Notes: a model not told the origin generated them from the sequence alone. DNA of 33,444 nucleotides from Micromonospora sp. 15K316 (GCF_004348525.1 NZ_SMKG01000042.1:1-33444), one strand, 5' to 3'. Counted from the first letter of the stretch, positions 24,667-33,380 are shown. A program made the numbers and translations.

Positions 24667-25620
24667 TCAGGCGGCCGCGGGGCGCTGGTCCTGCCGTGGC
24701 GGAACCGGGTGGAACAGGGTCATCCGGCGTACCCGGCCCCCGTCGAGCACATGGAGCCAGAGCGCCCCCGGCGGGCAGTGCTCCGGGTCGTCCGGCGGGC
24801 TGATCAGGTCGGTCTCCCAGATCAGCAGGTCGTGGCTGGCCACGACGTTGCGCATGCGCTGACGTACCCCGTGCTCCAGATCCGTCGTCATGCCGTGGAC
24901 GGCGAAGTCCCGGTCGCCCCGCAGGCCGACCTCGGGCACGAGCATCTCGGCGTCGGGCCACCAACTGTCGCGCACCACGCGTTCCCATTCGCCGCGCATC
25001 GCCGCGCCCAGCATGTCGCGACCCTCGCGCCACCGGGCGTCGGACGCGGCCGACGCGTCGGCGTGGGCCGCGTCGGCCGACGCGCGCAGCCCGTCGGCGA
25101 GCTTGCGGCGGGCGTGGCTGAGCCGGCTGCGGATCGTGCCGACGGGCACGCCGCACAGCTTCGCGATCTGCTCGTACGAGGAGGCGTCGCTGAAGTACCG
25201 GAGCAGGATGACCAGCCGGTCGGGCTCGGAGAGCCCGTCGATGGCGTGCCAGACCCAGTCGCGCAGCGCGCCGCGGTCCAGCGCCTCCTCGGGCGCGGGC
25301 GAGCCGCCGGGCAGGGCGAACCACTCCGGTTCGGCCACCGGCAGCGGACGTGCCGCGCGCAGCACCATCCGGCAGTTGTTGCGGACGATCGCCCGCAGCC
25401 AGGCGCCGACCGCCGCCGGATCGCGGACCTCACCGATGCGGCTGAGGGCGATCATCACGGCGTCCTGCACCGCGTCCTCCGCGTCCGGGCCGTAGCCGAG
25501 CAGGCTGACGGCCACGGCCCGCATCTGCGCCTCGTGCCGGGAGAGCAGCAGACCGAGCGCCGCGGCGTCGCCCGCCTGCGCGAGCCGGACCAGCGTGGTG
25601 TCGTCTTCGGCGCCGTTCAT
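24667..25620 (-). CDS. ECF sigma factor with SnoaL-like C-terminal domain
   Basis: This 317-residue protein has sigma region 2 at about 10-85 (GYGPDAEDAVQDAVMIALSR) and region 4 at about 120-172 (LSEPDRLVILLRYFSDASSY, then GVPVGTIRSRLSHARRKL). A C-terminal NTF2/SnoaL-like domain follows at about 195-317, ending HVLDGGRVRRMTLFHPV. In ECF groups with this tail, the extra domain replaces or supplements an anti-sigma factor, and none is encoded next to it here. ATG 25620 is chosen because GTGGAG lies seven bases upstream and the fold starts right after; a longer frame from 25806 crosses the promoter region. It is divergent from the small secreted protein and upstream of the alpha/beta hydrolase, both plausible targets. 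Confidence 0.9.
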   Translation of the reverse strand: MNGAEDDTTLVRLAQAGDAAALGLLLSRHEAQMRAVAVSLLGYGPDAEDAVQDAVMIALSRIGEVRDPAAVGAWLRAIVRNNCRMVLRAARPLPVAEPEWFALPGGSPAPEEALDRGALRDWVWHAIDGLSEPDRLVILLRYFSDASSYEQIAKLCGVPVGTIRSRLSHARRKLADGLRASADAAHADASAASDARWREGRDMLGAAMRGEWERVVRDSWWPDAEMLVPEVGLRGDRDFAVHGMTTDLEHGVRQRMRNVVASHDLLIWETDLISPPDDPEHCPPGALWLHVLDGGRVRRMTLFHPVPPRQDQRPAAA

Positions 25621-25762
25621 CGAGGTCTCCACCCCGCTTCCGTTCGCTCCGTCGTCGGTCGCGTTCGCGAACCTGTGGAGTATGCCCGGCCGGTTCGGCT
25701 TCACCCCGCCGTCCGCGACAGGAGTGTGTTCTTCCTCTCGGCCGAATGTGGAGGCCGAATAC

Positions 25763-25791
25763 TTGCTCCCGCAAACAACTTGAGTGAAGAT
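25763..25791 (+). promoter_or_regulatory. Candidate promoter of the small secreted protein gene
   Basis: TTGCTC (25763-25768) and GAAGAT (25786-25791) are 17 bases apart in an unusually AT-rich patch of the 206-base divergent region. They lie about 35 bases before the ATG. The match is moderate. Confidence 0.35.
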
Positions 25792-25826
25792 CCCAGAGTC
25801 ACCCATCGATGCACTGGAGGGTTGTT

Positions 25827-26153
25827 ATGCGACGAAACGGAGCAAGGATCGGGGCGGGTCTGGCGGCGTCCGCGATGATGGTCGTCGGGCTCGGTGTCGC
25901 GGCGTCGCCCGCCTCGGCTGCCCCGTCCGGCCTCACCTTCTACACCGCCAACTTCGGCGCCGAGGTTGCGCACGTCGACGCGCCGACAGGTGAGTGCACC
26001 CCGCTGCCGGCGGCCGCGGCGAGCCACGTCGGCTGGAGCGGCTTCAGTGACGTCGTCCTCTACCGCGCCGCCGACTGCACCGGCTACGCGACGAGCACCG
26101 GCACGCTGCGGACCTACGAGGCGGGCAGGTACCTGAGCTACCGCGCCTTCTGA
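25827..26153 (+). CDS. Small secreted protein, crystallin/I36-inhibitor-like
   Basis: The 108-residue precursor has a clear Sec signal peptide: MRRNGARIG, a hydrophobic core, and cleavage after SPASA near residue 31. The mature part is about 77 residues with two cysteines (57 and 84) that could form a disulfide. Beta strands with aromatic residues (LTFYTANFG, GFSDVVLYRAADCTGYAT, YEAGRYLSYRAF) recall beta/gamma-crystallin or peptidase-inhibitor I36 domains of actinomycetes; the match is by pattern only. GGAGGG five bases before ATG 25827 fixes the start over an in-frame ATG at 25809. It is divergent from the ECF sigma factor gene and may be one of its targets. Confidence 0.7.
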   Translation: MRRNGARIGAGLAASAMMVVGLGVAASPASAAPSGLTFYTANFGAEVAHVDAPTGECTPLPAAAASHVGWSGFSDVVLYRAADCTGYATSTGTLRTYEAGRYLSYRAF

Positions 26154-26165
26154 CCCCGTCGACGT

Positions 26166-26191
26166 CGACGGGCGGGCGTGCCTGCCCGTCG
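26166..26191 (+). terminator. Hairpin after the small secreted protein gene
   Basis: CGACGGGC at 26166-26173 pairs with GCCCGTCG at 26184-26191 around a ten-base loop, starting 12 bases after the stop. Confidence 0.55.
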
Positions 26192-26221
26192 GCGTCCTCG
26201 CGGGCGGATCGACGCGAATCT

Positions 26222-26250
26222 GTTCACCGGATCTGTCATCGCCGTACAAC
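26222..26250 (+). promoter_or_regulatory. Possible PHO-like site and promoter of the second PHP gene
   Basis: GTTCACC at 26222-26228 is followed by TGTCATC at 26234-26240; the units are 12 rather than 11 bases apart, so this is an imperfect PHO box. TTCACC (26223-26228) and TACAAC (26245-26250) could be -35 and -10 elements with 16-base spacing. Confidence 0.35.
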
Positions 26251-26318
26251 CATGATTCAGAACGCTTGTCGAGGCTGCCTGTCGACACAGGAAACTCCTG
26301 GACTGAGGAGCGCTCGCT

Positions 26319-27815
26319 TTGACGGACAAGGATCTGGAGCAGGCGGAGTCCCGGCTCTCACGGCGGAAGCTGGTCAAGTACGCCGGCATCGGCGCGACGC
26401 TGGCCGCCGCCAGCCCGGTGGTGGGCTCCACCGCGGCCTTCGCCGACGAGGAGGAGGAGCGCGGCAAGAAGCCGGGCGACTCCCGCAACCGGGTTTGGCG
26501 AGCCGGTGACCACCACGTCCACTCCGAGTACAGCGGCGAGTTCGACACCTCGACGAATCCGCCCACCTTCCACAAGGGCGCCGACGCGGTCTACCCGATC
26601 GTGACCAACGCCATCATGGCCAAGAACTTCGGCCTCACCTGGGCGATGTGCACCGACCACGGTGGCCCCACCCACTCGAAGGTGAACCTGGAGCAGGCCT
26701 ACCCCGACCTGCTGCTCTCCCGGAAGCTGGTGCCCGAGGTGCTCCAGTTCTGGGGCATGGAGTTCGATGCCCCGTCGCTCGACCACCACACGCTGATGAT
26801 CCCCCGTCACGAGGACGAGGCGAAGCAGCTCTTCGAGCTGGAGAGCCGGTTCGCCAAGTTCGACGCCTTCCCCAGCGACCCGGGCCGCGACACCGAGGCC
26901 AAGATGATCGAGTTCCTCAAGGTCGCCCGGGGCATGCCGCTCAAGCCGATCGTGATCGCACACCATGCGTCCCGGTCCGCGCCCGGACTCGGCGTGTACG
27001 GCCAGGACACCCCGCGCGAGTTCCGTAACGGCAACAACGTCGCGCCGGACGTCTACATCGGCTTCGAGGGCGCGCCCGGACACCAGGCGGGTCCGCTCAG
27101 GGGTGGCGCTCGGGGTGGCTACGGCAACTACCCGACCCACGGCGGCTTCGACCAGATGACCGCCCGCGTCGGCGGTCTCTGGGACTCGCTGCTCGGCGAG
27201 GGGCGCCGCTGGTGGATCACCGCCACCTCCGACTCGCACGTGCACTGGACGCGCGGTGGCTCCGACTTCTGGCCGGGCGAGTACAGCAAGACGCACGTGC
27301 TGGCCCGGCAGGACTACGCCGACATCATGGACGGCCTGCGCAACGGCCGGATCTGGGTCGGTACCGGTGACCTGATCCGCAGCCTCGACGTCACCGCCCG
27401 CTGCCAGGGCCACCAGGCGGAGATGGGCGAGACCATCACGGTGAGCCGCCGGAACAGGCGCGACGTCGAGATCGAGATCCGGTTCCGGCCGCTGGACGGC
27501 GTGAACGCCAACGGCGACCGTCCGCAGGTCCGGCGGGTCGACCTCATCGTCGGCAGGATCACCGGCCCGAGCGCGGACGTGAACGCGGACACCAACCCGA
27601 CGACCAAGGTCGTCGCCCGGTTCGGGCCCCGCGACTGGCGCCGGCAGGGTGCCGAGTACGTCATCCGGCACACCCTGCGCGACGTCGAGCAGGACATGTA
27701 CGCCCGGGTGCGGGGGACCAGCACCGACGAGATGGAGCCGCTCGCCGACGGGCTCGAGAGCCCGTGGGACGACCTGTGGTTCTACTCGAACCCGGTCTTC
27801 GTCCGCGTCCGCTGA
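26319..27815 (+). CDS. Tat-exported PHP-type (CehA/McbA-like) metallohydrolase
   Basis: This 498-residue protein has a twin-arginine signal (LSRRKLVKYAGIGA) with a likely cleavage near AFA at 42. Metal-site motifs of the PHP/CehA group follow: GDHHVHSEYSGEF, WAMCTDHGGPTHSK, WGMEFDAPSLDHHTLM, VIAHHASRS and TATSDSHVHW. It should be an exported phosphoesterase. Its last third (about 360-498) is a beta-rich domain of unknown role. The start is TTG at 26319: GAGGAG lies eight bases upstream and no ATG fits the Tat signal. It is related in plan to the PHP-propeller protein at 14425-16893 but lacks the propeller. Both begin with the Tat motif and then (D/H)xHxH. Confidence 0.88.
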   Translation: MTDKDLEQAESRLSRRKLVKYAGIGATLAAASPVVGSTAAFADEEEERGKKPGDSRNRVWRAGDHHVHSEYSGEFDTSTNPPTFHKGADAVYPIVTNAIMAKNFGLTWAMCTDHGGPTHSKVNLEQAYPDLLLSRKLVPEVLQFWGMEFDAPSLDHHTLMIPRHEDEAKQLFELESRFAKFDAFPSDPGRDTEAKMIEFLKVARGMPLKPIVIAHHASRSAPGLGVYGQDTPREFRNGNNVAPDVYIGFEGAPGHQAGPLRGGARGGYGNYPTHGGFDQMTARVGGLWDSLLGEGRRWWITATSDSHVHWTRGGSDFWPGEYSKTHVLARQDYADIMDGLRNGRIWVGTGDLIRSLDVTARCQGHQAEMGETITVSRRNRRDVEIEIRFRPLDGVNANGDRPQVRRVDLIVGRITGPSADVNADTNPTTKVVARFGPRDWRRQGAEYVIRHTLRDVEQDMYARVRGTSTDEMEPLADGLESPWDDLWFYSNPVFVRVR

Positions 27816-27912
27816 CGCACGGGTCTCGTCGGCCTCGTGCGCCCGGGTGATTCCCGGCGCGCGGGGTCGGCGGGCCGCTGTGCTGCCACCCTGAGCGATC
27901 GGTGGCCGAGGG

Positions 27913-28248
27913 TCAGAGGCCGGGCGCGGTCCGGCGATCGCCGGCACCCGGCGTCGGGTCGGCCGCCGCGACCGTGAGCCGTACGCTCACCGGCTCGCCC
28001 ACCTCGAGCCCCTCGGCCCTGCGTACCGAGGCGCGCACCGGGACGAGGTATCGCCCGTCCTTCGGGAAGAGGGAGGTGGCCCAGGTGGTCTCGCCGATCC
28101 GGGCGGTGACCGGGATCATGCCCCAGCCGTAGCTCACCGCCGAGGCCGCCTCGGCCAACTCGCGGCACTCGGCCACCGGAACGGTGACGAAGTGCCAGGG
28201 GGCGGGTCCCCGCCAGAACCACATCTCGCCACTGAACTCGAGCTCCAT
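27913..28248 (-). CDS. DUF1905-domain protein
   Basis: A 111-residue cytoplasmic protein. The sequence ELEFSGEMWFWRGPAPWHFVTVP, then YGWGMIPVTARIGETTWATSLFPK and YLVPVRASVRRAEGLEVGE is the full DUF1905 pattern, a small beta-barrel of unknown function. The last 15 residues are not conserved. The ATG at 28248 has no strong ribosome binding site. It lies downstream of the phosphatase on the same strand, but a 17-base-pair terminator hairpin (28274-28315) separates them, so it is probably transcribed alone or by read-through. Confidence 0.85.
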   Translation of the reverse strand: MELEFSGEMWFWRGPAPWHFVTVPVAECRELAEAASAVSYGWGMIPVTARIGETTWATSLFPKDGRYLVPVRASVRRAEGLEVGEPVSVRLTVAAADPTPGAGDRRTAPGL

Positions 28249-28273
28249 CGCCTCAGCCTAGGCTCGCGCGGCG

Positions 28274-28315
28274 GGAGCGTCCGGGTCGCCGGACGGACGG
28301 CGACCCGGACGCTCC
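28274..28315 (-). terminator. Terminator of the PhoD-type phosphatase gene
   Basis: A perfect 17-base-pair stem joins 28274-28290 and 28299-28315 with an eight-base loop. It starts three bases beyond the phosphatase stop. Confidence 0.88.
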
Positions 28316-28318
28316 GGC

Positions 28319-29872
28319 TCACGCCTCGGCGGTGTCCACCTGGACGCCGGGGCGGCCGCTCTCCACGACGAAGCTGGCGCGGGTGGAGACCGGCGCGCCC
28401 TGCTCGGTCACGAACGGCACGACCCGGTAGTCGGTACGCCACTGGCGGTGGTCCAGTTGGCACCGGACGTAGCCGCGCTTGGCGTTGTAGAACCGCATGT
28501 GCGGGTTGCTGGCGAGCCACTCGGTGCCGCGGCCGTCCATGTCGGCGCCGTCGCCGCCGGAAGTGATCGAGGTGCCGAGGAACTCGACCCCGACGGTCCG
28601 GGACGACTGGTCGTCGAAGTTCTGCTTGAGATCCGCGACCATGCTGCAGTGGGCGTCGCCGGTGACGACGACCATGTTGCGCACGCCGCGCTCCACCACA
28701 CCGTCGAAGAGGCGCTGCCGGGCCGCCGGGTAGCCGCTCCAGTTGTCGTCGGAGAGCGTCTTGCCGGGGCCCGGGTCCCGGTCGGCCTCGGCGATGACGG
28801 TCTGGTTGCCGAGCACGTTCCAGCGGGCCCGCGAGGCGGAGAGGCCGTCGAGCAGCCACTTCTCCTGCGCGTTGCCGAGCATCGTCCGCGACGGGTCGTC
28901 CGAGCCGGTCGGCACCTGGTCGGAGCGGTACTGCCGCCCGTCCAGGATGTTGAACTCGGCGAGGTTGCCGTACCTGAGCCGGCGGTAGAGCCGCATGTCC
29001 CGGCCGTGCGGGATGCTGATCCGGCGCAGCGGCATGTGCTCGTAGTACGCCTGGTAGGCGGCGGCGCGGCGGCGGAGGAAGTCCTCCGGCGACTGCGCGG
29101 CATCCTCCGAGGTCCCGTCGGCGTAGTTGTTCTCCACCTCGTGGTCGTCCCAGGTGACCGCCCAGGGGAACCGGGCGTGCGCGAGCTGCAGGTCCGCGTC
29201 GGTCTTGTACTGGGCGTGGCGGATGCGGTAGTCGGTCAGCGAGAAGATCTCGGCGGCGGGCAGGTGCGCGCGGCCGATGGTGCCGGCGGCCGGCCCCTCG
29301 TAGATGTAGTCGCCGAGGTGCAGCACCAGGTCGAGGTCCTCCTCGGCCAGGTGCCGATAGGCCGTGAAGTACCCGGCCGGCAGGTTCTGGCACGACACGA
29401 AGCCGAAGGAGAGCCGCCGCCGGTCCGCGCCGTACGCGGGCGCCGTGCGGGTCCGTCCCACCGGGCTGAGCTGGTTGCCCACCCGGAACCGGTAGTAGTA
29501 CTCCCGGTCCGGGCGCAGCCGGCCGACCTCGACGTGCACCGAGTGGCCGAGCTCCGGCGTGGCCCGCTCCACCCCGGCGCGGACCACCCGGCGGAAGCGC
29601 TCGTCCTCGGCGACCTGCCAGGTGACCGGGACGACCCGTCGCGGCATGCCGCCGAGGCCGTCGACGGCGAGCGGGTCCGGCGCGAGCCGGGTCCAGAGGA
29701 CGACCCCGTCGGGCAGCGGGTCGCCGGAGGCGACGCCGAGCGTGAACGGGTTGTCGGCGAACGAGGGGTCGGCCCACGCGGGCGCCGCTGAGAAGCCGGC
29801 GATGGCGGCGGCCACCCCTGCTCCGGCGGCGCCGGTCAACCCGAGGAAGGCGCGCCGATGGAGATTGGGCAT
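28319..29872 (-). CDS. phoD: Tat-exported alkaline phosphatase D (PhoD) family protein
   Basis: This 517-residue protein has a Tat signal (HRRAFLGLTGAAG, AWA near 34), an N-terminal Ig-like PhoD domain (FTLGVASGDPLPDGVVLWTRLAP) and the Ca/Fe-dependent phosphatase core. Core motifs are FGFVSCQN, LVLHLGDYIYEG, AVTWDDHEVENNYADG and VVVTGDAHCSMVADL. PhoD enzymes cleave phosphomonoesters and diesters outside the cell, including teichoic acid. The length is normal for the family. GAAGGGA eight bases before the ATG supports the start. Unlike the phosphoesterases at 8994 and 14425, I could not find an 11-base PHO repeat upstream. It is divergent from the FGGY kinase operon. Confidence 0.93.
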   Translation of the reverse strand: MPNLHRRAFLGLTGAAGAGVAAAIAGFSAAPAWADPSFADNPFTLGVASGDPLPDGVVLWTRLAPDPLAVDGLGGMPRRVVPVTWQVAEDERFRRVVRAGVERATPELGHSVHVEVGRLRPDREYYYRFRVGNQLSPVGRTRTAPAYGADRRRLSFGFVSCQNLPAGYFTAYRHLAEEDLDLVLHLGDYIYEGPAAGTIGRAHLPAAEIFSLTDYRIRHAQYKTDADLQLAHARFPWAVTWDDHEVENNYADGTSEDAAQSPEDFLRRRAAAYQAYYEHMPLRRISIPHGRDMRLYRRLRYGNLAEFNILDGRQYRSDQVPTGSDDPSRTMLGNAQEKWLLDGLSASRARWNVLGNQTVIAEADRDPGPGKTLSDDNWSGYPAARQRLFDGVVERGVRNMVVVTGDAHCSMVADLKQNFDDQSSRTVGVEFLGTSITSGGDGADMDGRGTEWLASNPHMRFYNAKRGYVRCQLDHRQWRTDYRVVPFVTEQGAPVSTRASFVVESGRPGVQVDTAEA

Positions 29873-30204
29873 GTGACGGTCCCTTCAGGACTGTGGAGAG
29901 AACTGTCGGAACCGATTCTTTTGCTGAAGATTGCTGCCAGATGGCGGCGCGGGGACGGTCGGCGTACGTCTCGGCGCACATCGGGCTCGCGGGCCCGACC
30001 ACTCGGGACGCGAGCCACCGGCCGCCCCGGTCCGCCCGAGTCGAGTTAACGATTTCCCGGCCGTCGCCGGCGATCGATGCCTTGGGCTCGGCGCGCTTCA
30101 CCAGCCCCAACGCCGTCCGCACGGCGCGCCGGCGGTCGGTTGCGGGGGAGGGACCTTCGGAGTTCGCTCTTGATTCGGAAATCGATTGCTGGAACAGTGG
30201 CGCC
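29873..30204. promoter_or_regulatory. Divergent control region, phosphatase and sugar-kinase operon
   Basis: The 332 bases hold no plausible gene. AT-rich islands stand out: 29908-29935, 30045-30057 (with the palindrome GTTAAC) and 30168-30192 (with AATCGATT). The word GATTGCTG occurs at 29929-29936 and 30184-30191, and CGATTTCC at 30051-30058 reappears inverted at 30177-30184. These may be operators for a sugar-responsive repressor. No promoter fits a consensus well. Confidence 0.4.
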
Positions 30205-31743
30205 ATGAAGGTCGCGACGGTCCTGGGCGTCGATATCGGCACCTCGAGCAGCAAGGGCGTCCTCGTGGACGCCGAGGGTCGGGTCGTCCGCTCGGCCAGC
30301 CGGTCGCACGAGGTGAGCCGTCCCCGACCCGGTTGGGTGGAGATGGACGCCGACATCTGGTGGCAGGAGTTCGTCTCGCTCAGCCGTGAGCTGCTCGCCC
30401 CCGGCGACGCGCGGGTCGTGGCCGTCGGGGTGAGCGGCATGGGCCCGTGCGTGCTGCTCACCGACGCCGCCGACGTCCCGCTGCGTCCGGCCATCCTGTA
30501 CGGCGTCGACACCCGGTCGACCACCCAGATCGCCCGCCTCAACGACCGGCTCGGCGCGGAGGAGATCCTGCGTCGCTGCGGCTCCGCGCTCTCCAGTCAG
30601 GCGGCGGGGGCGAAGGTCGCCTGGGTGGCCGAGAACGAGCCCGAGCTCTTCCGGCGGGCCCGGCGTCTCTTCATGCCCAGCTCGTGGCTCGTCATGCGGC
30701 TCACCGGCCGGTACGTGCTCGACCAGCACTCGGCGAGCCAGTGCACGCCGCTCTACGACACCGAGAACGAGCAGTGGTACGCGCCCTGGGCCGCGGAGAT
30801 CGCTCCCGACCTGACCCTGCCACCACTGGGCTGGCCCGGCGAGGTGGCCGGGGTCGTGACGGAGCACGCCGCTGCGGAGACAAGCCTGCCGGCGGGCGTC
30901 CCGGTCGTCACCGGCACCATCGACGCCTGGTCGGAGGCGATCAGCGTCGGCGCTCAGGGCGTCGGCGACCTGATGCTGATGTACGGCACCACGATGTTCC
31001 TGGTCCACACGGTCGCGGCCCCCCTCACGAACCCGTCGCTCTGGGGAACCGTGGGGGCGCTGCCCGGCACCCGTAACCTCGCCGGCGGCCTGGCCACCTC
31101 CGGCGCGATCACGTCATGGCTGCGCGAGCTGTTCGGCTCGCCCGACTACCCCGAGCTGCTCCGGCTCGCCGAGAGCTCCGGGCCGGGCGCGCGAGGGCTG
31201 CTCATGCTGCCCTACTTCGCCGGCGAGCGCACCCCCATCCTGGATCCGGACGCGCGCGGCGTCCTCGCCGGCCTCACCGTCTCGCACACCCGCGGTGACC
31301 TGTACCGGGCGGCGCTCGAGGCGACAGGTCTCGGGGTGCGGCACAACATCGAGACGATCGAGGCCAGCGGCGGCGACATCCGGCGCGTCGTCGCGGTCGG
31401 CGGCGGCACCCAGGGTGGCCTCTGGACCCAGATCGTCTCGGACGTCACCGGGCGCGACCAGGTGATCCCGTCGCAGACGATCGGCGCGAGCTACGGCGCG
31501 GCCTTCCTCGCCGCCCGGACGAGGTGGGACGTCGCGATCGAGACCTGGAACCCCGTCAAGGAGATCCGGACGCCCCGGCGCGAGCTCGCCGCCGACTACG
31601 ACGAGCTCTACGGGCTCTACCGCGAGCTGTACACGAGTTCCAAGCGGGTAGCGCACGCGCTCGCTGCACGTCAGGTCCGTCTCCTGGCCGCCGCTCCGCC
31701 GGAGGCCAGCGACAACCGAGGCACCGAAGGAGTCGCCCCATGA
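30205..31743 (+). CDS. FGGY-family carbohydrate kinase
   Basis: This 512-residue kinase has the N-terminal actin-like phosphate loop LGVDIGTSSSKG (Asp10), the catalytic base Asp240 in VTGTIDAWSEAISVG, the glycine-rich LMLMYGTTMF segment, and the C-terminal ATP-site motif VAVGGGTQGGLWTQIVSDV followed by GASYGAAFLA. It phosphorylates a sugar or polyol, more xylulokinase-like than glycerol kinase-like; the substrate is not certain. The ATG at 30205 is chosen because homology starts there, although its ribosome binding site is poor (GGAACA 12 bases upstream); the frame extends further upstream without conserved sequence. Its TGA overlaps the next gene's ATG (ATGA), so isomerase and kinase should be made together. 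Confidence 0.92.
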   Translation: MKVATVLGVDIGTSSSKGVLVDAEGRVVRSASRSHEVSRPRPGWVEMDADIWWQEFVSLSRELLAPGDARVVAVGVSGMGPCVLLTDAADVPLRPAILYGVDTRSTTQIARLNDRLGAEEILRRCGSALSSQAAGAKVAWVAENEPELFRRARRLFMPSSWLVMRLTGRYVLDQHSASQCTPLYDTENEQWYAPWAAEIAPDLTLPPLGWPGEVAGVVTEHAAAETSLPAGVPVVTGTIDAWSEAISVGAQGVGDLMLMYGTTMFLVHTVAAPLTNPSLWGTVGALPGTRNLAGGLATSGAITSWLRELFGSPDYPELLRLAESSGPGARGLLMLPYFAGERTPILDPDARGVLAGLTVSHTRGDLYRAALEATGLGVRHNIETIEASGGDIRRVVAVGGGTQGGLWTQIVSDVTGRDQVIPSQTIGASYGAAFLAARTRWDVAIETWNPVKEIRTPRRELAADYDELYGLYRELYTSSKRVAHALAARQVRLLAAAPPEASDNRGTEGVAP

Positions 31744-33374
31744 CCAGTTACCAGCTGCCCCTGTTGGCCGATCCGCCGTCGGCGGCGCCCGGCACCGTCT
31801 ACACAGTGGCCAGCGGCGATCTCCGGCCCAGCGCGAACATCACCTGCTGGCCCACCCAGCAGCAGCTGGAGACCGACCTCGCGGCGGCCGTCAACGCGCT
31901 CGGCTGGAAGGTGGAGCGCGGCCATGCGTTCGACCGGGAGAAGGGGCACGGCTTCATCGACAGCCAGCGCGCCGGCATCGAGGTCTTCAAGCGGCTTCCC
32001 GTGGACGCGCCGCTGATCGTGGTCGAGGCGGTCTGGCAGTACAGCCACCACGTGCTCGCCGGCCTGCGCAGTCACCGCGGTCCGATCCTCGTCGTGGCCA
32101 ACTGGAGTGGTGAGTTCCCCGGGCTGGTGGGTCTGCTCAACCTGACGGCGAGCCTCACCAAGGCGGGCGTGAAGCACTCGGCGTTGTGGAGCGAGGACTT
32201 CACCGACGAGTGGGCGGTCGAGGGGCTGCGTACCTGGCTGGAGACCGGCGAGCTCCGCCACGACACCAGCCACGTACGGGATCTGCCCGCCCTGCCCGAC
32301 GACGCGGAGGTGGAACTCGGCCGGGCCCTGGCGACCCAGCTGGCCCGGGAGAAGGCGATCATCGGCGTCTTCGACGAGGGCTGCATGGGGATGTACAACG
32401 CGATCTTCGACGACGAGCTGATCAACCCGCTCGGCATCTACAAGGAGCGGCTGTCGCAGAGCGCGCTGGTCGCGGAGATGGCGCGGGTCCCCGACGAGGA
32501 GGCCCACGCGGTCCGCCGCTGGCTGGACGAGGCCGGGATGACCTTCCACACCGGCAGCGACGAGGCCACCGAACTCACCGACGCCCAGCTGACGAGCCAG
32601 TTCAAGATGTACATCGCGGCCCTGCGCATCGCCGACGACTTCGGCCTGGACGCGGTCGGCATCCAGTACCAGCAGGGCCTGAAGGACACCGTTCCGGCCA
32701 GCGACCTCGCCGAGGGGCTGCTGAACAACGTGCAGCGCCCGCCGGTGCTCAGCCGCGACGGCAGCCGGGAGCTCTACGCGGGGGCGCCGCTGCCGCACTT
32801 CAACGAGGTCGACGAGGGCGTGGCCGTGGACTCCCTGGTCACCAACCGGATCTGGACGGCCATGGGTCTCGACCCGGCGACGACCCTGCACGACATCCGC
32901 TGGGGCGAGCGGTACGGCGACGACTTCGTCTGGGTGTTCGAGATCTCCGGCTCGGTGCCGGCCTCGCACAACGGCGGGTACGACAAGTCGTACAGCATGC
33001 GGCAGCCGCCGATGTTCTTCCCCCTCGGCGGCGGCACGCTGAGCGGCGTCTCGAAGCCGGGTGAGATCGTCTGGTCGCGGGTGTTCATCATGGACGGCGC
33101 GCTCCATGTCGACCTGGGCCGGGGGACCGTCGTCGAGTTGCCCGAGGAGGAGACCCGGCGCCGCCTGGAGTCCACCAACCCGCAGTGGCCGATCATGCAC
33201 GCCGTACTGCACGGGGTGGGCCGTGACCAGTTGATGGCCCGCCACAAGGCCAACCACGCCAATGTCGCGTACGCGCCGGACGGGGAGACCGCCGACCGGG
33301 CGCTGCGGGTGAAGGCCGCCATGTTCGCCGAACTCGGCCTCCACGTGCACCTCTGTGGCGAGGTCGACCTGTAG
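31740..33374 (+). CDS. L-fucose/L-arabinose isomerase-like protein
   Basis: The 544-residue product resembles the fucose/arabinose isomerase superfamily. An N-terminal Rossmann-like part has PLIVVEAVWQYSHHVLAGL and GPILVVANWSGEFPGLVGLLN. A middle region carries IIGVFDEGCMGMYNAIFDDE and DAVGIQYQQGLKD, and the C-terminal barrel ends with MHAVLHGVGRDQLMARHKAN. Conserved Glu, Asp and His in these segments would bind the Mn ion for aldose-ketose exchange. With the overlapping FGGY kinase it forms an isomerase-kinase pair, the usual first two steps of pentose or deoxyhexose use. The sugar is unknown; no aldolase or epimerase lies in the window. The ATG at 31740 overlaps the kinase stop by four bases. 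Confidence 0.82.
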   Translation: MTSYQLPLLADPPSAAPGTVYTVASGDLRPSANITCWPTQQQLETDLAAAVNALGWKVERGHAFDREKGHGFIDSQRAGIEVFKRLPVDAPLIVVEAVWQYSHHVLAGLRSHRGPILVVANWSGEFPGLVGLLNLTASLTKAGVKHSALWSEDFTDEWAVEGLRTWLETGELRHDTSHVRDLPALPDDAEVELGRALATQLAREKAIIGVFDEGCMGMYNAIFDDELINPLGIYKERLSQSALVAEMARVPDEEAHAVRRWLDEAGMTFHTGSDEATELTDAQLTSQFKMYIAALRIADDFGLDAVGIQYQQGLKDTVPASDLAEGLLNNVQRPPVLSRDGSRELYAGAPLPHFNEVDEGVAVDSLVTNRIWTAMGLDPATTLHDIRWGERYGDDFVWVFEISGSVPASHNGGYDKSYSMRQPPMFFPLGGGTLSGVSKPGEIVWSRVFIMDGALHVDLGRGTVVELPEEETRRRLESTNPQWPIMHAVLHGVGRDQLMARHKANHANVAYAPDGETADRALRVKAAMFAELGLHVHLCGEVDL

Positions 33375-33380
33375 CGCCTG

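Noticed and set aside
24567..24803. Short plus-strand frame overlapping the sigma-factor end
   Set aside because: No domain or ribosome binding site, and base use matches the shadow of the minus-strand gene.
29873..30204. Possible PHO box upstream of the phoD-type gene
   Set aside because: I searched the minus strand for GTTCA/TTCAC-type units 11 bases apart and found none; GTTAAC at 30045-30052 does not fit.
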